This document shows positions 1-5,002 of a DNA stretch of 6,991 nucleotides, piece by piece. A model generated the notes under the pieces. The model was not told the DNA's origin and made no database searches. It was given only the letters and a program-made list of their open reading frames with translations. Source of the stretch: an uncultured Collinsella sp. (GTDB lineage Bacteria > Actinomycetota > Coriobacteriia > Coriobacteriales > Coriobacteriaceae); NCBI GenBank assembly GCA_900555585.1, contig USLT01000034.1:1-6991 (forward strand), written 5' to 3'. The stretch's first letter is position 1. The number at the start of each line of letters is the position of its first letter. The position numbers were made by a program, and so were the translations under genes.

Positions 1-1808
1 GTGATTTTTTGATACAGGGTAAGCCGGATGCCGTCATCAACATCGTGGACGCGACCAACATCGAGCGCAACCTCTACCTCACCTTGCAGCTCATGGAGCT
101 CGATTGCCCCATGGTGCTCGCGCTGAACATGATGGACGAGGTCGCCGCCAACGGCGGGACCATCGACGTGAACCTCCTCGAGCGCACGCTGGGCGTGCCG
201 GTCGTCCCCATCTCGGCGGCGAAGGGGGAGGGTATCGACGAGCTCGTCGAGCACGCCCTCCACGTGGCGCGCCACCACGAGCGCCCCGGCCGCATCGATT
301 TCTGCCCGGTCGACGGCACGGACGGCGGCGCCCTGCACCGATGCGTCCATAGCGTCGCCCACCTGGTGGAGGACCATGCGCAGCGCGCGGGGCTCCCGCT
401 GCGCTTCGCGGCGACCAAGGCCATCGAGGGCGACGAGCTCGTGCTCGCGGCGCTCGAGCTCGACGAGAACGAGCGCGAGGTCATCGAGCGCATCATCGGC
501 CAGATGGAGGAGGAGTCCGGCTCCAACCGGCTGGCCGCGCTCGCGGACATGCGCTTCTCGTTCATAGGCGACGCGTGCGCGCGCTGCGTGGTCAAGCCCC
601 GCGAGAGCCGCGAGCACAAGCGCTCCGTGGCCATCGACCGCATCCTGACCGGGCGCTACACCGCCTTCCCCGCGTTCCTGCTGATCATGGCCCTGGTGTT
701 CTGGCTCTCCTTCGGCTCGCTCGGCAAATGGCTGCAGGGCCTGATGGAGGAGGGCGTCGCCGGGGCGACGGCCTGGTGCGCCGCCGAGCTCGCCCGCGCG
801 GGCGTGAACCCGGTCGTGCAGTCGCTCGTCATCGACGGCGTCTTCGCCGGCGTCGGCAGCATGCTGTCGTTCCTTCCGCTGATCGTCGTGCTGTTCCTGC
901 TGCTGTCGATGCTGGAGGATTCCGGCTACATGGCGCGCGTCGCCTTCGTGATGGACAAGGTGCTGCGGCGATTCGGCCTGTCGGGGCGCAGCTTCGTCCC
1001 CATGATCTTGGGCTTCGGCTGCAGCGTCCCGGCCATCATGGCGACGCGCACCCTGCCCTCCGAGCACGACCGCAAGATGACCGTCATGCTCACGCCGTTC
1101 ATGAGCTGCTCGGCCAAGCTGCCGGTCTACGGGTTGCTCACGTCCGCTTTCTTCGCGCGCGGCAGCGTGCTGGCCATGGTCTCGCTCTACCTGCTGGGCG
1201 TCGCGATCGCGGCCCTCGTCGCGCTCGTCTTCAGGCGCACGCTCTTCCAGGGCGAGCCCGTCCCCTTCATCATGGAGCTTCCCAACTACCGTCTGCCGAG
1301 CGCGAAGACCACGCTTTTGCTCGCGTGGGACAAGGCGAGGGACTTCATCCAGCGCGCCTTCACGATCATCTTCGCCGCGAGCATCGTCATCTGGTTCCTG
1401 CAGACCTTCGACTGGCAGCTCAACGTGGTGGCCGACCAGGCCGATAGCCTGCTGGCCGCCCTCGGCGGCGTCATCGCGCCCGTCCTCGAGCCCCTGGGGT
1501 TCGGCGACTGGCGGGCCTCGACCGCCCTGGTGACGGGGCTCATGGCCAAGGAGAGCGTCATCTCCACCCTCGCCGTCCTGCTCGGCACGGATTCCGCCGC
1601 CGCGCTGACGGGCCTGTTCACGCCGCTCACGGCGTACGCCTTCCTCGTCTTCACGCTGCTCTACCCGCCGTGTGTCGCCGCCATCGGCGCCGTCAGGAAC
1701 GAGTTCGGCACCCGCTGGGCCGTCGCCGTGTTCGCGCTGCAGTGCGCCGTCGCCTGGGTGGCCGCGTTCGCGGTCCGCATGGTCGGCCTGGCCCTGGGCC
1801 TCGCGTAG
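1..1808 (+). CDS. feoB: Ferrous iron transport protein B (FeoB), 5' end cut by window edge
   Basis: FeoB is the inner-membrane Fe(II) uptake channel with an N-terminal GTPase domain on the cytosolic side. The frame is open to the left edge (first full codon at base 3, reading DFLIQGKPDAVINIVDATN). The TTG at base 9 is therefore an internal leucine codon, not a start, and G1-G3 lie upstream. Counting from that codon, the G4 motif NMMD is at residues 40-43 and G5 (SAAKG) at about 69-73. The helical GDI-like region follows to about 215, then the hydrophobic membrane part. The first Gate motif, GFGCSVPA, is at about 335-342, with the pore-region cysteine. The second, CSAKLPVY, is at about 367-374. 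The conserved GLMAKESVISTL (510-521) and LLYPPCVAAIGAVRNE (550-565) segments are also present. About 80 N-terminal residues seem to be missing compared with the usual length. No internal stop or frameshift is visible. The next gene follows after 12 bases, suggesting one transcript. Confidence 0.97.
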   Translation, partial: DFLIQGKPDAVINIVDATNIERNLYLTLQLMELDCPMVLALNMMDEVAANGGTIDVNLLERTLGVPVVPISAAKGEGIDELVEHALHVARHHERPGRIDFCPVDGTDGGALHRCVHSVAHLVEDHAQRAGLPLRFAATKAIEGDELVLAALELDENEREVIERIIGQMEEESGSNRLAALADMRFSFIGDACARCVVKPRESREHKRSVAIDRILTGRYTAFPAFLLIMALVFWLSFGSLGKWLQGLMEEGVAGATAWCAAELARAGVNPVVQSLVIDGVFAGVGSMLSFLPLIVVLFLLLSMLEDSGYMARVAFVMDKVLRRFGLSGRSFVPMILGFGCSVPAIMATRTLPSEHDRKMTVMLTPFMSCSAKLPVYGLLTSAFFARGSVLAMVSLYLLGVAIAALVALVFRRTLFQGEPVPFIMELPNYRLPSAKTTLLLAWDKARDFIQRAFTIIFAASIVIWFLQTFDWQLNVVADQADSLLAALGGVIAPVLEPLGFGDWRASTALVTGLMAKESVISTLAVLLGTDSAAALTGLFTPLTAYAFLVFTLLYPPCVAAIGAVRNEFGTRWAVAVFALQCAVAWVAAFAVRMVGLALGLA

Positions 1809-1820
1809 GGAGGGGCGGCG

Positions 1821-2237
1821 ATGTATCGGAATTCCCTGGAGCTCATGCGCAGCATGCGCGAGGCGGGCATCGAGTACCGCAGCGACACCCCGCTGGACGA
1901 CGAGAACCTCGTGGACACCGTCCGCGTGGGATGGTCGGGCGCGAGCCTTCCGCCCACGACCGTCCTGTTCCGCATCAACGACCGCGGGGCCCGGCTCGAG
2001 GTCGAATCGCTGGGTCGCGTCGCCCCCGACCGCCGCGCCGAGGCGCTGGAGCTCGTCAACGACCTGAACGCGGGCTACCGTTGGATCGTCTTCACGCTCG
2101 CCGAAGGCGGACGCCTCGCCTGCGCGTCGGACGTCTTCATGGTGCCGGAGGTCGCCGGCTTGTTCGGCATCGCCGCCATGGGTCGCATGTTCGATACGCT
2201 CGACGAGGTCTATCCGAGGCTGCGCGCGCTGCTGTAG
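1821..2237 (+). CDS. Small YbjN-like protein of unknown function, downstream of feoB
   Basis: A 138-residue soluble protein with no signal peptide or membrane segment. The ATG at 1821 follows a GGGAGGGG ribosome site (1808-1815) that starts in the feoB stop codon, so translation is probably coupled to feoB. The central part (residues 45-107) reads as alternating beta strands and a helix: VLFRIND, ARLEVESLG, a helix RRAEALELVNDLNAGY, then WIVFTLAEGGRLACASDV. This helix-plus-YRW pattern followed by an 'x-x-x-DG/GG-x-L-x-x-x-x-D' strand pair resembles the YbjN family (type III secretion chaperone-like fold), whose role is not firmly known. The N-terminal 30 residues look like the 'find the parameters with two states' helix of that family (SLELMRSMREAGIEY). 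There are no metal-binding cysteine or histidine clusters, so it is unlikely to be a metallochaperone. The family assignment is my recognition of pattern only; the gene itself is secure. Confidence 0.85.
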   Translation: MYRNSLELMRSMREAGIEYRSDTPLDDENLVDTVRVGWSGASLPPTTVLFRINDRGARLEVESLGRVAPDRRAEALELVNDLNAGYRWIVFTLAEGGRLACASDVFMVPEVAGLFGIAAMGRMFDTLDEVYPRLRALL

Positions 2238-2258
2238 CCGCCGCGCCGGCCTATCGAT

Positions 2259-2281
2259 CGCGCCCGGCGCGGCCGGGCGCG
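2259..2281 (+). other. Perfect GC-rich hairpin in the gap before the ZIP gene
   Basis: The 75-base gap between the small YbjN-like gene and the ZIP gene holds a perfect 10-bp inverted repeat (2259-2268 with 2272-2281, left arm CGCGCCCGGC) around a 3-base loop GCG. Every pair is G-C. No run of T follows, so it is not a standard intrinsic terminator. It could stabilise the 3' end of the upstream message, cause pausing, or separate expression of feoB and the ZIP gene. In such GC-rich DNA short palindromes arise often, but a 10-bp perfect one in a small gap stands out. Confidence 0.6.
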
Positions 2282-2312
2282 CCTACGACTACGAGAGAAT
2301 GGGGGAGCACCT

Positions 2313-3122
2313 ATGACTGGATCGATCGCGCAGGCGCTGCTGTGGGCGGCGCTCGGCTGCGGGTTCACCTGGCTCATGACCACGCTCGGTTCCGCGATGG
2401 TCTTCTTCGTGCGCCGCGACAGCCCCTCGGCGCACCGCATCTTTCTGGGCTTCGCCGCGGGCGTCATGATCGCGGCCTCGGTGTGGTCGCTGCTCAACCC
2501 CGCCATCGAGCAGGCGGAGGAGCTCGGGCAGGTCGGGTGGGTCCCCGCCGCGGGCGGCTTCCTGCTCGGCGTCGGGTTCCTGCTGGCGCTCGATACCTTC
2601 CTGCCGCACCTGCACGCGGGCAGCGACGAGCCCGAGGGCGTCAAGACGAGCTGGAAGCGCACGACGCTCCTGGTGTCCGCGGTGACGCTCCACAACGTTC
2701 CCGAGGGCATGAGCGTCGGCTTGCTGTTCGCCATGGCCGCCCAGACGCCCGGCGCCGCCGGCGACGCCTACCTGGGCATGGCTATGGCGCTGGCCGTGGG
2801 CATGGGCCTGCAGAACTTCCCGGAGGGCGCGGCGGTGTCGCTGCCCCTCGCGCGCGAGGGCATGGGCCGCGTGCGCGCGTTCGTCCTGGGCAGCCTGTCG
2901 GGAATCGTCGAGCCGCTGTTCGGCATCGGCGTCGTGCTCGCATCCGGCTGGATCACCCCGTTCATGCCGTGGATGCTCGCCTTCGCGGCGGGCGCCATGG
3001 TCTACGTCGTCGTCGAGGAGCTCATCCCCGAGGCGAACCTCGGCGAGCACTCGAACGCCGGCACCCTGGGCGTGATCGCGGGTTTCGTGATCATGATGGT
3101 CTTGGACGTCGCCCTCGGCTAG
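2313..3122 (+). CDS. ZIP-family divalent metal transporter (GufA/ZupT-like)
   Basis: A 269-residue polytopic membrane protein, the usual length for bacterial GufA/ZupT-type ZIP proteins, which bring Zn(II), Fe(II) or Mn(II) into the cytosol. The ATG at 2313 has a GGGGGAG site seven bases upstream. Signature motifs of the binuclear metal centre are intact: HNVPEG at residues 127-132 in TM4, QNFPEG at 167-172 in TM5, and EELIPE at 235-240 in TM6. Roughly eight hydrophobic stretches are visible (about 5-33, 42-62, 78-96, 117-140, 155-180, 188-211, 216-236, 249-268). The loop between TM3 and TM4 is short and contains PHLHAGSDEPEG (98-109), a modest His/acidic candidate metal-sensing loop. Having Q rather than H at the first position of TM5 is common in GufA-type members. 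Placement behind feoB suggests a divalent metal uptake cluster, but the sequence does not show which metal is preferred. Confidence 0.95.
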   Translation: MTGSIAQALLWAALGCGFTWLMTTLGSAMVFFVRRDSPSAHRIFLGFAAGVMIAASVWSLLNPAIEQAEELGQVGWVPAAGGFLLGVGFLLALDTFLPHLHAGSDEPEGVKTSWKRTTLLVSAVTLHNVPEGMSVGLLFAMAAQTPGAAGDAYLGMAMALAVGMGLQNFPEGAAVSLPLAREGMGRVRAFVLGSLSGIVEPLFGIGVVLASGWITPFMPWMLAFAAGAMVYVVVEELIPEANLGEHSNAGTLGVIAGFVIMMVLDVALG

Positions 3123-3124
3123 AC

Positions 3125-3143
3125 GCCCGCGCGATGCCCGCGC
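3125..3143 (+). repeat. Short direct repeat GCCCGCGC x2
   Basis: Two identical 8-base copies of GCCCGCGC (3125-3132 and 3136-3143), separated by GAT, start right after the ZIP stop codon. The 11-base spacing is close to one helical turn. It lies just upstream of the -10-like hexamer before the HAD gene. It may be chance in GC-rich DNA. Confidence 0.4.
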
Positions 3144-3149
3144 CTGTCG

Positions 3150-3155
3150 TATGAT
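3150..3155 (+). promoter_or_regulatory. Weak -10 promoter candidate (TATGAT) before the HAD gene
   Basis: TATGAT matches the -10 consensus at five of six positions and sits 39 bases upstream of the HAD start, in the 72-base gap after the ZIP gene. No recognisable -35 hexamer is found 16-18 bases upstream; that stretch is GC-rich. It would give the phosphatase an independent start, but read-through from the ZIP gene is equally possible because no terminator lies in this gap. Confidence 0.35.
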
Positions 3156-3182
3156 GGGTCGCGAGTGATGGAGAGAGTCTTC

Positions 3183-3189
3183 GGAGGAG
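3183..3189 (+). promoter_or_regulatory. Ribosome binding site that fixes the HAD start
   Basis: GGAGGAG lies five bases before the ATG at 3195. An in-frame ATG at 3165 exists upstream, but it has no purine-rich site at the right distance and would add ten residues ahead of the first HAD motif. The 3195 start puts the catalytic aspartates at residues 8 and 10, as is usual in this family. Confidence 0.85.
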
Positions 3190-3194
3190 CCCGC

Positions 3195-4058
3195 ATGATC
3201 AAGCTGTTCGCAAGCGATCTGGATGGAACCCTGCTCAACGCCGCCCACCTGGTCGATCCGGTCATCCTGTCAGCGCTTCGCACCGTGACCGACGCCGGCG
3301 CGCACTTCGCCGTGGCGACCGGTCGCACGATGCGATCGACGTCGGACTTCGGGTTTCGCGGCGTCCCCATCGAGGCGGTCTGCTCGAACGGCTCCATCGT
3401 CTTGGATCGCGAGAGCCGCGTGATCAGGCACCGCGACGTCGACCCGTCCTTCCTCGAGGAGCTCGTGCGTTCGTTTCCGCAGGTCATATTCGAGTGCGTG
3501 GGCCTGGAGCGCACCTACGTCACCGCGAGCTACGAGGAGCAGCAGGCGAGCTTCGCCTCCGACGGCGGTCTCGCCAGCCAGGTCAAGATGGCGGCGCTGA
3601 GGTTCCGTCGCCGCCGCATGCGCTCCGAGTGCGAGTACGGATGCTCGATCGGGGACATCCTCTCCCGCGACATCTGCAAGGTGAACGCCCGCGTGGCGGA
3701 TCCCGCCCTGGACGCGGAGCTCAGGGCATTCCTGGCAGAGAACGAGCGGACGGTGACGAACGCCCCGTTCAGCCCCGTCATGTTCGAGATCACCGCGGCG
3801 GGCGTCGACAAGGGCGAGGCGCTCGGTTGGCTCGCCGGCTACCTCGGGATCGCCCCCGAGGAGGTCGCCGTCTACGGCGACGGCGGCAACGACATCGCCA
3901 TGCTCGGGCGCTTCGAGCACTCCTACGCCACCTCCAACGGCAGCGATGCCGCCAAGCGCGCCGCGAGCGCCGTCATCGGCAACTGCGCGCTCCATGCGGT
4001 TCCCAGGCACATGGTCGCCACCGTGCGGGGCGCGAGGGAGTACACCCGCATCGACTGA
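3195..4058 (+). CDS. Cof-type HAD-IIB family phosphatase
   Basis: A 287-residue cytosolic hydrolase of the haloacid dehalogenase superfamily, Cof/YidA-like subfamily. These Mg2+-dependent enzymes remove phosphate from sugar phosphates, nucleotides or cofactor precursors. Motif I is DLDGTLL (D8 nucleophile, D10 acid/base), motif II is the threonine in AVATGRT (39-45), motif III is the lysine in GVDKGEAL (203-210), and motif IV is YGDGGNDIAML (227-237), carrying the Mg2+ ligands. The stretch between motifs II and III (about 80-190) is the C2 cap that sets substrate choice. It is ordinary in size but contains a run of arginines (FRRRRMR, 137-143) and three cysteines (C146, C150, C161). The length is normal. 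The real substrate cannot be told from sequence, because Cof-type enzymes are promiscuous. The gene ends just before a strong intrinsic terminator. Confidence 0.95.
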   Translation: MIKLFASDLDGTLLNAAHLVDPVILSALRTVTDAGAHFAVATGRTMRSTSDFGFRGVPIEAVCSNGSIVLDRESRVIRHRDVDPSFLEELVRSFPQVIFECVGLERTYVTASYEEQQASFASDGGLASQVKMAALRFRRRRMRSECEYGCSIGDILSRDICKVNARVADPALDAELRAFLAENERTVTNAPFSPVMFEITAAGVDKGEALGWLAGYLGIAPEEVAVYGDGGNDIAMLGRFEHSYATSNGSDAAKRAASAVIGNCALHAVPRHMVATVRGAREYTRID

Positions 4059-4066
4059 CGCCGCGA

Positions 4067-4102
4067 GGGGCGGGGCGCAATGAACTGCGCCCCGCCCTTT
4101 TT
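4067..4102 (+). terminator. Strong intrinsic terminator after the HAD gene
   Basis: A perfect 12-bp stem (4068-4079, GGGCGGGGCGCA, with 4086-4097) closes a six-base loop ATGAAC and is followed directly by TTTTT (4098-4102). A G-U pair can extend the base. It starts nine bases after the HAD stop and isolates the metal-transport/HAD block from the TetR operon. Confidence 0.95.
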
Positions 4103-4142
4103 CACATGCGCGCGCTATATGCCAGTCGATTTGTGAGGAATT

Positions 4143-4163
4143 ATCATGGCGCGGAAACATGAT
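4143..4163. promoter_or_regulatory. Inverted repeat ATCATG-N9-CATGAT, operator candidate
   Basis: Perfect 6-bp arms (4143-4148 and 4158-4163) are separated by nine bases, giving a 21-bp dyad typical in size for a repressor site. It lies just upstream of the extended -10 element of the TetR gene, overlapping where a -35 would be, in the only AT-rich stretch of the window. Confidence 0.45.
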
Positions 4164-4195
4164 GCACACTCTGTGCAATAATGCCCATACAGAGT
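4163..4195. promoter_or_regulatory. Overlapping dyads over the tetR promoter, operator candidate
   Basis: Two dyads share bases here. One is TGCACA-CTC-TGTGCA (4163-4177), perfect 6-bp arms with a three-base centre. The other is ACTCTGT (4168-4174) paired with ACAGAGT (4189-4195), perfect 7-bp arms 14 bases apart. The second dyad brackets the -10 element AATAAT. TetR-family repressors commonly bind imperfect or perfect dyads of 15-30 bp over their own promoters, so this is a good candidate for autorepression. Function is inferred. Confidence 0.5.
4174..4182 (+). promoter_or_regulatory. Extended -10 promoter for the tetR-activase operon
   Basis: TGC followed by AATAAT (4177-4182) is an extended -10 element; the hexamer matches TATAAT at five of six positions. 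A clear -35 is missing (GAAACA at 4154-4159 is poor), which fits an extended -10 promoter. Transcription would start near 4189, about 35 bases before the GTG start codon. A second palindrome, AATAGCTATT (4196-4205), lies in the expected 5' leader. Confidence 0.55.
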
Positions 4196-4223
4196 AATAG
4201 CTATTGAGCTCATTGGAGGCAAC

Positions 4224-4997
4224 GTGACGCTCAAAGCCCTTGGCGGCCGCAAGCTCGACCGCCGCTCCCTCCGCTCGCAGCGCATGCTCCGCGAGGCCCT
4301 CGCGGAGGAGCTTACGCAGGCGGGGGACCTGTCCCGGGTGACCGTCGCCGCCCTCACGGAGCGCGCCGGCCTCACGCGCCGGACCTTCTACAGCCACTAC
4401 AAGGACATCCCCGATTTCATCGAGCGGGTCGAAGGCGCCCTGCTCGACGAGGTCCGCGCGCATGTCGAGGTGATCGCCGCGGCGAGCCTCGACGACCTGT
4501 ACCGCCATATCGAGGACGCCGTGCCGGCCCCCGGCTCCGTCGAGCTGCTGCGCTACCTCAAGGAGAACGGCGCCCTCATCGGCGCCCTGCTGGGCCCCGG
4601 CGGCGACCAGGCCTTCATCGAGAAGGTCATCTGCATGGCGCGCGAGGTCGTCTCCGGGCGCATGCAGACCGGTATCCTGCCCCAGGCCCTCGGCGCCTTC
4701 TTCGATTACTACCTGGTCTCGGTCATCTCCTCCGAGGTCGGCATCGTGCAGCGCTGGTTTCAAAACGGGCTCAGGGAGAGCCCCGAGACCATGGCGCGCA
4801 TCATGACCGTGGTCGCCTTCGTGCGCCCCGGCGACCTGTACGGAAAACCCATCGATATCAACGTTCCGGCGTACGGCCTCAAGCTGATGAGCATGAAGCC
4901 CCAGGCGCCGGCGGGCGCGGCGTCCCAGCCCGAGCCGGGCGCACCGCTTGGCCCGACCGGATCCGACGCCCCCTCCACCACGCCCGCGGAAAGGTGA
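4224..4997 (+). CDS. TetR/AcrR-family transcriptional regulator, DhaS-like C-terminal half
   Basis: A 257-residue DNA-binding regulator. The GTG start at 4224 is supported by GGAGG at 4215-4219. The N-terminal TetR domain spans about residues 14-62. It comprises a first helix ([19 protein letters not shown]), then the helix-turn-helix [21 protein letters not shown] (39-59) with the hallmark TFYSHYKD, where TetR proteins carry a conserved F/Y-HY/F pair. The ligand-binding half (about 70-200) includes an '[21 protein letters not shown]' helix pair (159-179) and [11 protein letters not shown] (183-193), resembling the DhaS-like/TetR_C_33 type. The last about 35 residues are a Pro/Ala/Gly-rich, probably disordered tail ([16 protein letters not shown]...), an unusual addition for TetR proteins. 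The gene is followed after five bases by the activase gene and preceded by a dyad-rich promoter, so it most likely represses itself and that gene. The ligand is unknown. Confidence 0.93.
   Translation: MTLKALGGRKLDRRSLRSQRMLREALAEELTQAGDLSRVTVAALTERAGLTRRTFYSHYKDIPDFIERVEGALLDEVRAHVEVIAAASLDDLYRHIEDAVPAPGSVELLRYLKENGALIGALLGPGGDQAFIEKVICMAREVVSGRMQTGILPQALGAFFDYYLVSVISSEVGIVQRWFQNGLRESPETMARIMTVVAFVRPGDLYGKPIDINVPAYGLKLMSMKPQAPAGAASQPEPGAPLGPTGSDAPSTTPAER
4991..4997 (+). promoter_or_regulatory. Ribosome binding site of the activase inside the end of tetR
   Basis: AAGGTGA overlaps the last codon and stop of the TetR gene and sits five bases before the ATG at 5003. The arrangement predicts translational coupling, so both proteins should come from one message. 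Confidence 0.65.
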
Positions 4998-5002
4998 CTG
5001 AC

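Noticed and set aside
9..11. TTG as a start codon for FeoB
   Set aside because: The frame continues to the left edge with family-like residues (DFLIQ), and the GTPase motifs G1-G3 must lie upstream. It is an internal leucine codon, not a truncated gene start.
1670..3154. A 494-codon + strand frame overlapping feoB, the YbjN-like gene and the ZIP gene
   Set aside because: It is Arg/Gly/Pro-rich with no domain signature, and it overlaps three genes whose own frames carry conserved motifs and ribosome sites.
3165..3167. Upstream ATG as start of the HAD phosphatase
   Set aside because: No ribosome site precedes it at a suitable distance, while the ATG at 3195 has an excellent GGAGGAG site and places the first catalytic motif normally.
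4102..4136. TCACA...TGTGA inverted repeat as a CRP-type operator
   Set aside because: The half-sites are about 25 bases apart, much wider than the 6-base spacing of CRP sites, and one arm overlaps the terminator T tract. Chance is the simpler explanation.
3270..4763. A 497-codon open frame on the minus strand across the HAD and TetR genes
   Set aside because: It runs through the terminator hairpin and the dyad-rich promoter and overlaps two well-supported genes. It shows no family motif.
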